DNA of 64,000 bases from Echinometra lucunter (taxonomy: Eukaryota; Echinodermata; Echinoidea; Camarodonta; Echinometridae), in contig JAPZVO010000022.1 of the NCBI GenBank assembly GCA_029962745.1, forward strand, positions 1,112,423-1,176,422. Reading direction: 5' to 3'. The notes beneath the pieces are model-generated. The model had not been told where the DNA came from, did not search any database, and saw only the letters and a list, made by a program, of their open reading frames with translations. A program made the position numbers and the translations under genes. This document shows, piece after piece, positions 51,737-63,705 of this stretch (position 1 is the first letter of the stretch; every line of letters starts with the position of its first letter).

Positions 51737-51933
51737 CTGCAAAACAAAAAAAATGTACAAAGATAGTGAAAGATATAATCAAACAAAACATATGATTATA
51801 GGATCACGTTTTCACATCAAATATAACATAAAAATATCAAAATAATGAAGTGATGAAACAAACAAAAAGGAAAATAATGACAATTCATATTCAACATTAA
51901 AATTTTGTGTGTTTCTGCCAAACACTACATAAT

Positions 51934-52065
51934 TATGATGATGATGATGATGATGATCATGATCATGATGATGTAGTGATGTAGTGGTCGTTGTAGTGGT
52001 GGCGGGGATGATGACGGTGATGATGACGACGACGGCAACGAGGACGACGATGATTATGATGATGA

Positions 52066-52099
<34 letters not shown>

Positions 52100-52122
52100 G
52101 GTGGTGGTGACTGTGATGATGG

Positions 52123-52166
<44 letters not shown>

Positions 52167-52232
52167 GTGATGATGGTGGTGGTGGTGGTGGTGGTGGTGG
52201 TGGTGGTGGTGGTGGTGGTGGTGGTGGTGGAT
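51934..52232. repeat. (GAT)n/(GGT)n microsatellite, about 300 bp
   Basis: GATGATGATG alternating with long GGTGGTGG runs. Polyhistidine, Met or Val frames through it are by-products. It lies just upstream (transcript sense) of e1. Confidence 0.95.
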
Positions 52233-53214
52233 GTGGCTGTGGTGTGGTGTTTGTGGTGTCTTCAAGACACACCGTGCTCATCAGCTCAGGCACTCATGGT
52301 GCTTGCTCCAAGTCAGATTTATTGCATATAAAGCATATGAAATGAGGCTGAAGAACTGCTGCAATTACACAGATTGTTCATTTGTAGGAATATTCAACTC
52401 TTCATGTTTATGTCTTTTTTTAAATCTTGCCTTCTGTAATATTTCAGAATGATTTTTAACAATTCTTCCCATACTAATGTTTCCCCCTTTCACTTTCTGT
52501 TTGTTTAAAGGTATTTGGGGTGCAAAAGCTAACAAATAAATAAGAAGTTTTATAAAGACATGCAATGCAATATAACTGAAGTAACCATAAATCCAGAATC
52601 ATTATTTCTCTCTGGACATGTCTCATTCATAATACCATTCATAATCACATTGACTATGTCTCTTCCAATCAAGGGCATCCACAATTGCTCCTGAAAAGCT
52701 GCTGCCTAGGGTTACCAGAACTAATCCACATACTGCATTGTCCTCCTTTTACAGCAGAAATTTGTTTGGGTTGATGAAAGGAGTATAACATCTCCCTTGC
52801 TGTTATGCAAATAAATTCCAGATGACGAAAAAATTTGAAAAAGCAAATGACCATGACCAGTTTACCAGCTTGGACACCAGAGAACTGTTTGCAATTACCA
52901 CCGGTCGAACCCTACAAAAGCCTGGTACTTGGGTTCTGTTTGTCTAGAAAGAAATACTCTTGAGGAAAATCTGCAGAAATTGCTGATTGAAATTGAAATT
53001 AGATTTGTGAGTTTATAGGCTGGTGAAGGGCTCAAGAAAAATGCAGAAATGATTACTGCAAATTTGTCTCAGGTATCGGACTCGTAAATCTTTTTCGGAA
53101 GTGTAGAGGTCAAAGGGGAAGTCAAGGTATTTTTTTCACCTTTATGGTCAAGCTGACCTTTGCTGGACACCAATCCATTCTCTGATTCTCAAACAATCCC
53201 AACAATATTACCAC
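52233..53214. other. Non-coding, no features
   Basis: No VWC half-domain, signal peptide or other coding signal could be found. Confidence 0.5.
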
Positions 53215-53672
53215 TTAGGGTGTGTTTATTGAGGGTAACAGAAGGCTAATAAGTGACCCAAGTTCCGAACTAGCTTACCCGTTACCCTTGATAAACACGA
53301 CAGCGACTTGATTACCCAACTAGCATACCGCAATTGGGTTCCACAAAATAGGGGGATTTGATTACCCGTTGAATGAGATCGGCGACTCAAGTCGTGGCAA
53401 TAAACACAACGCGACTTTGGTCACGTTTTGTTCGGGAACTTCGGACTCCTGTTTCCGGATCAGAAAAAGAGTAATAAACCCGCCAGATTTGACCTTCACT
53501 GCCGGGTCATCTTGCAGCTGGGCATGGGCTTGAGGGTTTCGGGAATTCAGATCGCGACAATAAACACAACATCCAGAGAGACGACCCATTGCGAGCGCAA
53601 TTTGTGTTCACGACTCAAGTACCTATTTCTAATTTTCTAGAAAAACGAGTTCCCCTGTTAAACACACCCTTA
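53215..53672. mobile_element. MITE-like element with TAAGGGTGTGTTT ends
   Basis: Left end TTAGGGTGTGTTTATTGAGGG and right end (reverse) TAAGGGTGTGTTTAACAGGG are imperfect inverted repeats; about 458 bp. The interior is CpG-richer than the flanks, with repeated AATAAACACAAC. No transposase. Confidence 0.7.
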
Positions 53673-54700
53673 GACCCGACTTTATAAAAATTTCATCACT
53701 GGTTTTGTGAATCAAACTCTCTCCTGAATGAAAGCTTATTAGCATAGGTCAGTTCACATTACCAGCGATGATGGTAGCCTAATTTCATATTGTGGAAAAG
53801 AAAGACTGTTTCTATGTTATGAAATTCCTGTTCCAGAAGTAACAGTGAATTTACCAACAAGTATAGTCATAAATAGATTTGAAGAGGTTTTAGAGCCTTC
53901 ATGCGAGTCTTTTGTATCTGAGACTCAGAGACTCAAAAATAAATTCTCTATTAAATATAGCATAACAAATAATATCACTAATCTTCATAAAATTCCAGTA
54001 AATTACATTTTGCTGCATTTTTACAGGAACATACAAAAAAATGCTATATTTGGTTAAATACCATGTTATGACTAGGTATATAAGATAAGAGTTAAGACAT
54101 ACATCAACTGACAAAAGTGGACACTTTGAAGTCTTATCTTTAGATGCATTTCATGTATACAAGAATCCTCCTGTACTGATTGACCAGCAGCCCAATGTCA
54201 ACATGTCAAAGATCCTCCATGAGATGTACTCTCGATTTCTCAAGCCCAGCTACAATTTCAAACATGTGGAATCAGTTATCCTTCTCTAAAAACTCGAATT
54301 ACTCTAGATTTTTGTTTTCATTTCCTTTTGGTCTTTTCATGCAGTCTATTTCTCTTTTTCCCCCCCATCTCTAATATCAATTCTACATTACTCAAAATTT
54401 ATTCCACTGTCTCTTTCCATTATGTGTCTTATTTTTTATGTCGTTGTGCGAAAGAACCCGTCTGGAACGCAAAACAGAAAATTATTGAAGATCAAATTTT
54501 TCAAACAATGACTGATAATTTCACGGGCAGCAAGTAGAACCTTGTAAATTGATACTCAATCTTCTTGTGGCATGATCTTTGCTAAAATTCTATTCCAGTA
54601 TGTCAAAATACACATTTAAATTTTTGCATTTTTGTATTTTGCATTCCGGATGCATTCTCTCGCACAACGGCATAAAGATAAAACGCCCCTTAACGACTCT
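53673..54700. other. Non-coding, no features
   Basis: AT-rich sequence without a supportable feature. Confidence 0.5.
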
Positions 54701-54717
54701 CTTTTCATATTTCCTAT

Positions 54718-54940
54718 CATTCTCTCTCTCTCTTTTAGTACAGGCCATATCTCCATCTCTCTCCCATTATCTTATCCCATTGCCATCCCAATATATTGCT
54801 TTATTTTCTTTTTCTGTCTCTCTTCTTTACTCTCTCTTTCTCACTCTCTCTTTCTCACTTTCTCTCTCTTTTCTCTCTTCTTCTTCTTTCTTCTCTTTCT
54901 TCTTTCTTTCTCTCTCTCTCTCTCTCTCTCTCTTCAATCT
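54718..54940. repeat. (TC)n-rich tract
   Basis: CTCTCTCTTTCT repeats with a pure (TC)n near 54,910-54,932. Confidence 0.92.
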
Positions 54941-55489
54941 GCTCCCCATCACAGCATGCTTGGGGGCAGTATATCCTAAGCAGTGACTTATTCCTAGATC
55001 TCTCGTTACAAAAAATGTCAGATCAAGAATTTGGACAGCAAAACACAATTACCGAACTTAACTTTTGCGAATAAAAAGACCTCTCATATATTCCCCAGAC
55101 AATGACCAAAACCCTCAAAAAGAAAATCAGATTTTGTAATGGCAGCATGAAGCTATTTTCATGAGCTGTGATGTCATTCAAGTTGGCACCTAATGTAGAA
55201 TCATACACATTGCCATGATAACATTTAAAGCAACAACATACCATTTTCTGATTAAGCACATGCACGTTTAATGTTAAAGTGGACCATCTCTTAAACGAAA
55301 TGATCCAATTTTTCACTTTTCTTTGAATATCTTTAAAGCAATATGAAAACTTAAATGAGATTTGTATGAACCAAAAGTAGCTTAAGACCTAATGAGAAAG
55401 CTGCCCCAAGAAATGATCCACACAAAGGAACAGGACTATCAATCAACAGTTAGTATTGTATCCAAATCATAGCCTGTTCTCAAAATAGT

Positions 55490-55825
55490 CAAGTCTACTC
55501 CAAGCTCAACACAGAGGGATCAGGGTTAATTGGACCTCGTTCTGCCTGTGGGCTAGCTCTCTTTCTTCTTTCCATCCCTCCTCAATCTCCTGCTACTCAT
55601 TTGTTGCCATTTGTGAGGTCTACTGTCCTTTGACAAAGCAATAGAGGCAATCTTGTCTAGTCCAAGTTCAACGCAGGCCTTCTATACAGCAACCAAGACT
55701 GTTTGGGTATGCTTAGCCCTTGGGCTAACTGCTTTTCTAATACTATTCTGTCTCATCATTTCCTGCCATCTTTGCTCACAATTGATCCTAAGGTGTACTG
55801 TCCTTTGACAAAGCCAAAGATTTTA
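55490..55825. repeat. Diverged direct duplication, about 175-bp unit
   Basis: TCTACTCCAAGCTCAACACA and TCTAGTCCAAGTTCAACGCA head two copies, each ending near TACTGTCCTTTGACAAAGC. Strongly diverged. Confidence 0.65.
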
Positions 55826-58770
55826 TAGGAAATCTTTAATGGTTTTTCTTTTTACTACTGAGGTATCCTGAGGTAACGTGAGAAACTGCACAGAGATATT
55901 TTGTGGCTGATGTTGGTTTGAATAGTGAGGTTTGCAATCAAAGAAGCAATTGGCCAAACAACTGCTAATAGTGACAATTACAGTGCTCAACTTTTTTTTT
56001 CAATTATGTGTTTGATATAAAGGGTTCAAAGGCTAACAAAACAATGCTCACTGCTAATACATTATCAATGAACAGATGAACTTAAATGAACTATTTCAGC
56101 ATGCAGTGGTGAACATGGAATTACTGTTAATATCATTTCACACACAATAACCACTTTTTCAATCCGAGTTATATGATTCTGGTGCAGTTAGCAAAATAAT
56201 TTATAGCTGTGAATTACTTGAATTCTATTTTCTAGAATATGGCTCAGTACTAAAGACCTGATAGTAATCATGCAGGCCTCTATGAGTGTGACCGGGTCCA
56301 TACGCCTTTAGATAGTTCTTCTCTGCTATGTAATTATCCATACTGATGAAGATATTTCAGGAATAATAAAAACTATTTTCAAACAAAATATATTCATACA
56401 TCAACGACATCAATATTCAATATGCAAGGTTATGTTTATTATGCAAATTGATTCAAAAGTCCACACACTCTAATAAATCATTGAACAGCTCATTATCCAA
56501 GAAGTATAACCAACATCTCAAATGTTACTAAAAGGTGAACCTGATCTGAGGAGTACACCCACAATATTGTATTTGAAATGGATGTGTACAATATATTTGT
56601 GGTCACAAATTATCAATTATAATTTGTAGACTCTTTCACCACTTTTTTGGTGGACTGGGGGCAGAGATAAATATCAAAATAGAATCAAAGCGTGCTCTCA
56701 AAATGGTGCGGTTGTAAATCATTTTGTATACAATAGCTTTGCAACATGATAACTGGCAGATTCTCTTTTGAAAGTTCATGATAACCATAGGGAGATGATC
56801 AACAGAGAATGGCAGTATCCTCGAGCCTCAAGGGATACAGGTCGAACAGTCTTTGTATCTATTCACTACTAGATCAATTGTACAAGATGCCTTACATTAC
56901 ACTGCTGCAACAGACCCTAGGGATTCACAGGAGGAAAAAATCTGATGAATTCCTGCTATAATACCAATAAGTTAGCTTTCATAAGGCATAATAAAAACTG
57001 TTTCTTACTTTTTGGCATTTCTGAACTGTGATGCAACATCTTTCCTCACGATCACATCATTCTATTTCCTTTTCTGAAACCTTTCGATATAGTGTAAGAT
57101 ACACGTCAAATTCATCTGATATCTTGACAAGCTGCACTGAGTCACACCAAGGTGGCCTCACGGATCGTTAAGAACTATGTGCCACTTAATCATGATCAAC
57201 AACCTAAGCTGATAAATTACAAAAGTAGACTAATAGCTTGTGACTTATTATGCTAGCTTCAAATACATTTTCTTCATCAAATACATACATGTAAGCTTTT
57301 TGGGGACTTGTTAAAGGGGGTTAAAAGTAGATCGAGGGGGGGGGGGGAGGCATGTTAGGCATATGGTCCCTTCCCTCTATCAGCCAACCCCCCCCCCCCC
57401 CCAAAAAAAAAAAAAAAAAAAAAAAAAGACATCTTAAGAATATGATGAGCATTTTTTCCCTGCTTATCAAGAGGCTTTTTAAATCGTCCCCCCACCTTGG
57501 AAACCCTGATCTCCTGGATCTACATTATTACCGAGGTGATTGAATAAAAATCACTAAATCAGTGCAATACAAATCATACATACTTCACTAGAATCCTGAC
57601 ATTTCATATCTGAATCTGCGAAAAAATTACGTCACATTTTAAAAATCCCTACCTACAAGCAGGCTTTACAATGTGTGAATTGGAGATCACATGATGATCA
57701 TTCAGTTATGCCTGTGGAATCTCTCAAATTTTGAACATGTCATATCTGATTCATATGACATTTATCTCCTTGAATTCATCCATTTCTACAGGAGCACTCT
57801 CCAAATCTAAAGGGTGACTGAAGACATTTCAAAAACATAGCAACATGTTCTAACAAGTGCTGCTCTGTCTTGGATAGAGCCAAGGGGGAACTTGAAACTG
57901 ACCTTTTCTCTGAATATTAACCTAAATCCATGTCCAAATCCCTGGGTATAGGGAGAAGATCCTGTTCTGTAGATACCCCATTTCAGGATGACCTCACCGG
58001 GGGCTTATGTTTCACCTTCCTGAAGTAGAAACCCTACCTGGTTAAGGAGGCATCCATGATTGTGATATCAGATCAAGAAGTTTTTTCTGAGGGTGCCAAG
58101 TTCACATACATATTTCGTCTGGAACATTATTTCTAGGAAATTATTTTCCAGCAGTCACGTCATCTTGAGGATAGGGACAAGAAATTTCCTGCAGGGTTAG
58201 TACCTTCTCAAATTATGAAACCCCAGGATATTCCTATTCAGTGTACTCTCACTTCATCTGAGGGATCTTCTATACCCATCTGTCTGCTTCACACCTACAA
58301 GCATTGTGATAGCAAATTACTATGCTGGAAATGCATTCCTATGAATTTACCAACATTTCTTCACACACAAATATTTTAGTTGTTATGAAGAAAAAAAATG
58401 TACCAAAGAGCTTAGAAGCTTAAACATTTACATGTTTTTGAGAAATTAAAAATACAAAACTGACCCAAAATAAAGAGAATGGCATCTACAATGTTAGAAA
58501 ATTTCTTAGCATGTCACAGGTTTACTCTATTTTTCCTAAAATCTATCTTTCTCAGACACAAAAAAGATTCTTCACTAACGATCTTCCAGATATTTATTTT
58601 TTTGAAGTTAGATTTCAAGCCAACAGCTTTCTTTGGTATGCTTTTTACACGTTTACTTGCAACAACATACATGTATTTCTTGACATTAACCAAACAGTTA
58701 AATGCCTAAGAAACTCCAAACATCACTACGACAATGCAACAAATGTAACTGTTAAATGAAACAGTCACAA
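55826..58770. other. Non-coding region
   Basis: Includes a G-run, C-run and 25-base A-run cluster at 57,338-57,427. No open frame looks like a gene. Confidence 0.5.
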
Positions 58771-58782
58771 TTATTAGAAAAT

Positions 58783-58853
58783 AACAATAATAATAATATA
58801 CAGTTCTTGTATAGCACATATCACATTATGATATAACGTCTCTACGCGCTTCC
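58783..58853 (-). repeat. 3' tail of a CR1/L2-like LINE or SINE
   Basis: On the minus strand it reads GAAGCGCGTAGAGACG, then TGTGCTATACAAGAACTGTA and (TTA)n, the usual AAGCGC…TATATAA…(ATT)n 3' end of this family, as at 6.6 kb. Confidence 0.6.
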
Positions 58854-61437
58854 GAAGGACTGGTAACACACCATGTTATCCAATGGTTTTAAGCACATAC
58901 ATTCTTTCCAAATGGAGAAGTAGGTCTATAATTCCCAATAAGACAACTGGAGTATTACATGAAGTAAAGTCTCTCCTTGTCCCTCATTTTGTAATGCTTC
59001 TTAACCATACACAATGTTCAGCTTTTGATACATTCTATGACATTTAATAGGATAATCCTAGTATATACACTGAAAGTTGGGGGAGAATGTCTAGAAAATG
59101 TGAGAGTAGTAGTGTGTTTATACTGTATGCTCCTTTATCTTTTATCTTTTCTTATTCATTTATTATTTAGTATGTGCAGATGTACTTCACTGAAACATTT
59201 ATGGAATAAGTATTTAAAGGCTCATTGACACCAACATGTGGGTGGGACACAAATCAAATAATAGTACAAATAAAATCAAAGCTGAAATATGATGGCATTT
59301 GACATGAACCCCTATAACAATAAGAGTTGTAATGCACCACTTGATAATCAAATGTTCAAGGTACACCTTGTGCGAAAGATGAAATCATATATATGACGAA
59401 TAGACGAAGATAAATATCATCCTGGTATGAATTTGAATATGAACTGTGAAATTTGTGCCCCTTCCCTCTGCCAAAAATGAGACCACCCTTATAGCAGTAG
59501 TACCCATCTAGGTTCAACAAATAGCATGTCATGCAACGTTTACATTATGCATTCTCTCTTCAACTACATTTTCACTCCACACTTCATCATATACAATCTT
59601 TACACACAATACTAAATGTAATGTCATTCTTTATTCTTTATCTAAACAAACATATCTCCAGATGAGGAAATTTACCACAGGCCATGGGGCAAGCTTAAAT
59701 ATTTATGTCCCTCAAACATCCTGCCCATTTAAAGTCAATCTCCACTGGACAAAAAAAGGGTCTTTATACATGCCCCCCCCCCCCCCCCACGAAAAGGGGA
59801 ACAAAATCAATGATTGTGGTTACGGCAAGCGTGCTGTATGTTTATCATCCCTAATTGGTTGAGGTTCAATCACGTTTTTCATGGATATTATCTGAAATGG
59901 CCTGGAGGGTTTAAACCAATACTTATGGAAATTTGCAAAAATGAAGTGATTGGCATAAGGTTGCTTCAGGTCAAGAACCAGGAAAGTTGGATCAGTCTGA
60001 AATACTTGTGCCTATTTCAAATCTTTTTTTAAAGAGTTTTCAAAAAATTGTGGGAAAAATCTGAGATCAGGATAGTTCATTAGCACCTGAATTCACTGAC
60101 GTACAGCTTTTATGTAGTCGGGGGAATTTGTCAATGCAAACTCCACTCCAAATGTGAAAGAGGGTGCAAGTCTACATCCTACCAAATCCTTATTGAACCA
60201 ACCTACATGTATCCTGGTTGAGGTGTATGACCTTCTAAATGCCAAATACAGGGTTAGGGAACTAATCTGCTGAAAACAAAGGCTTGCAGTATGAGAAAAT
60301 TTCCAGCAAGGTAATTATAGCAAAAGTTCTCAACAGTCATGGATTTTTTTTTTTTTTTTTTTTTGGTTTTTCCCTTGGGGAGAAAAAAGCCCACCTGGAT
60401 CACATGAAATATATCATGACTACACTCATGTACCTTGAAGTTAAGTGGGGAACTTCAACGGGTAAAGGGGAAGAGCCCACTGCGAAAGGCACAGGAGAAA
60501 ACTTCCCCGTTGAACTTAAGCGGGTAACTTCTCCACCTGTGTAATGTCTATGGAAATGAGAGAGTTTCATAGTTAACAGGTTGATGGGCAGTCATGATTT
60601 AAACAGTGGCCATTTCCCCAACTGCAGTAATGCAACATTTCCACTTTAAGGCTAACTGCCCACTCTGCACTTATAATCATCCTGCGGAAATAATTAGGAA
60701 CTCATCTGTAACGTTTCACTCAAGACTGAAAACACTTTTTGGAATTCAGTTGTTTGTTTACACTTCACAATAGGTCGTAGGGTGGGATAGGTCTTCAAAA
60801 AATTGGGCAGTCAAAAAAGTCAAATACACTTAATGCATATTAACGAAAGCCAATATTGTCTTATAATCATTCTTGGGAAGTAAGTAGCTGCTCTGCAATG
60901 TTTCACTAAAGAGGGGGGAAAAAGAGAGAGAAAAAACCCCCCAGAATTAACTACACTTTGGAGGGTCTGGTTGTTTTCTCGCTATACAGTGGCTTCTGCT
61001 GTACTACCTGGGTAAATAACAAAATAAAATGCAGCCATACTGGCTTGGGAGTACACTGTTAACTTGAAAATTTACATTTGAAAAGCATACACATACATTC
61101 CCTATCTTCAAAAAAAAAAAAAAAAACAGCTTATACTGCCAGGGTAAGGTACACTGTAAGTCTTAACAAACATACACCCTCCAATATTGGCCCCTGGAGA
61201 ATGCTCCTATTAATTTGAAAACTTTCAAAAACATTCATTATCTGGCTTCAAGACATAGTGGAGTAAATCCGAACCACTGAACACTAAGCCAGAGAAACCT
61301 AGGGCTGGGCCTATGGAAATGTGTCTTATACTGAAATCAAACTGCTCAATACATTTATTTTGCCAGGAGGCAACTTCCAAATATTACGTCCCATACATGC
61401 TACCAACTGCACAAACAATATACCCGATCACTGCATT
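58854..61437. other. Non-coding region
   Basis: Holds C-run (59,765), T-run (60,342) and A-run (61,111) tracts and a weak inverted repeat near 60,430-60,535. No supportable gene. Confidence 0.5.
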
Positions 61438-62036
61438 CATTGAAGGAGAATGCAACCCAAGCATCAGTGTGCTCTTAGTGAATAAAGATGACCAAGAAGA
61501 ATGTAACAGTGAAAGTTTGAGCAAAATCAGACAATCTGTTCAAGAGTTATGAATTTTGAAAGTTTCAGTAAATCCCTATTATGAGGATCCTTGAGTTGGC
61601 AACTTTGCCAGCATCTGTGATGTCATTGTGGGCAACTCTCAATTCATTTTGTACATAATTTTTTTCAAAAAAATTGATATATATGAAATTTCAAGTCAGG
61701 AATCAACATAATTCTTCCCAATATGCTTGCAGAATTGATATAGCCATGTCATACTCAAACAATAAATCTTTTTTTTTTTTTTATTAATTTCTCTTGAAAA
61801 TAAAGAAAAGGTTGAATTCTGTGTACAAAATGAATGGAGTGTTGTCCACAGTGACATCACAGATGCTGACAAAGTTGCCAATTTAAGTATCCCCATAATA
61901 AGGATTTACTTAAACTTTCAAAGTTCATAACTCTTGAACAGATTGTCCGATTTTCCTCAAACTTTCACTGTTTATTCTTCTGGTTTTTCTTCATTCACTG
62001 GAAGCACACTGATGTCTGGGTAGCATTCTCCTTTAA
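61438..62036. mobile_element. Large foldback element, about 215-bp arms
   Basis: Left arm from AAGGAGAATGCAACCC and right arm ending (reverse) AAGGAGAATGCTACCC match over about 215 bp at roughly 85%, including AATCTGTTCAAGAGTTATGA and GCATCTGTGATGTCA. About 170 bp lies between the arms. A related half-copy lies at 63,500-63,705. Confidence 0.85.
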
Positions 62037-63499
62037 ATAGACATATTGCAGCTTACATATTATGAGTAACTCTGATGCAGAATAAAAACCTTATTCACAT
62101 AAGTGGAAAACCCACAAAAAATTAAAATCCCCTCACATTTTTGTGTACAAGAATGAGATGTGTGGGGCGACCCCCCCCCCCAAAAAAAAAATAAATAAAT
62201 AAAAAAATAAAAATTTGAGGCAAGAGGCATATTTTTTGCCTCCTGCATGGTGGCAAAAGGTGTTGATCAATCAAATTCTTATAAAGTTGACATATTTTAA
62301 AGCCCAACATAAATGACATCACCAGATTGTCTGGGCAATTTTGCCAAGACTCTCTTTTGTTTGAACATGAACTATTTTTGATGCATGAGTGGCACAGCAA
62401 GAAAAAAAAATCATTTTGGCAAAGGCTACAAATGCAAACAGTGATATGATGCAAGCCCAAGAAGAAAAATGCACTGACCGCCATTCTGAGGAAGCCATCC
62501 GTTTCCCTAAGTTGAGAAGCCTTCCGAAGTGCAGATTTTATAAGGAAACCCCTGAACAGCCAGTTAAGAAAATGGGTTCACAATAAAAGTTTTCCTTTTT
62601 CTTGGCACAATCAAGCATGTCTTGCTTCCGCCTCTTCAGAGCTGACAACAGTACACGCAGTTCAGGGGAGAGAGATGAACCGTGATTTAGGGGAAGAGTC
62701 TAGAAGTAATACCCCTTCCTCCACCCCCCCCAAACACATAAACACACACACACACACACCCTCACACAAATCATGAAGGATGATCCCAACACTTCTGAAA
62801 GTCACAAAACTAGTGATGCACCAACCGTAGACCCTGGCCCGAATTAGCTGAGGCTTAGTCTTCAATGGATTGAAAGGGCTGTAGAGCTATGCAGACTCTC
62901 AATAATATTTATTCCAGAATATTCCCCTCCCCCACCACCCCCTCCAGAAACAGTTTCTGAATACCCAAATGACAACATCAGGGCCCCGTCTTACAAAGAG
63001 TTGTGACTGGAACCAATCGGGGCCCAGCTATCCCTTCATCACTTTTAAATGTTCAATGCTTCTTTTGATTCTATTTATTTCTGGGGGAGGTTTAGCATTG
63101 GAAAAAATAAAGGTGTGGTCATCATGCTGAAGCAGATATGAATTTGCCTGATTTGGCAAATAAATTGATCAAAATGAGTGCAAAGTTGCAAACTCTAAAA
63201 TAGAATAAATAGATTACTACTAACATTGGCTAAATCTTATCATGCAAATCACATTACCGCAATGTCGTCATTTCACAATAAGATTTGGGCTAAAAACATC
63301 CTCCCCAAAGATTATGTAATTAGTTGGCCTAATTCTCAGAGCTTTGAATGTACAGGTGTGGGAGGGATGATGCCAACAATTTCTTCCTCATAACAACATA
63401 ATCCAGAAGAAATCCAGAGAAATACATGTTCAGAATCAATTGAGGATATGTCATTTGTGTGGTCACATCTTAGCAATTTCATAACAACTTTGATAACTT
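62037..63499. other. Non-coding region
   Basis: Contains a short (AC)n at 62,742-62,759, C-runs, and a GGGCCCCGTCTTAC…CGGGGCCC foldback remnant (62,982-63,028). No VWC or signal-peptide exon seen. Confidence 0.5.
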
Positions 63500-63705
63500 A
63501 AAGGGTAAGTCCACCCTAGAAGTTTCTCTATTTCAATAAAAGGAGATAAATTTGAACAGCATTTTAAAAAAGAAATGAGTAAAGTCGGTCAAAGAATAAG
63601 AATATTACACTCATTTACATTTTCTAGTAGATTACTTTCGGCTCTGCAAATTGGCAACACTGATGACATCATATGCGAGCAGGTCTCCACTCACTTTGTA
63701 CATGA
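63500..63705 (+). repeat. Half-copy related to the foldback at 61.4-62.0 kb
   Basis: AAAGGGTAAGTCCACCC, AAATTGGCAACACTGATGACA and CACTTTGTACATGAAAT follow the same order as in one arm of the larger element. Diverged. Confidence 0.5.

Noticed and set aside
51963..52331. Polyhistidine, Met/Val and Pro/Ser-rich frames
   Set aside because: They are translations of a GAT/GGT microsatellite.
52669..52854. Minus-strand frame with several cysteines as a candidate VWC1 exon
   Set aside because: Cysteine spacing does not fit CxxCxC, and the frame join to e1 fails.
62122..62484. Minus-strand frame starting MAVSAFFFLGLHH as a possible FRAS1 signal peptide
   Set aside because: Hydrophobic start only; no VWC cysteines follow and it runs through low-complexity T-rich DNA; no phase 0 donor with homology.
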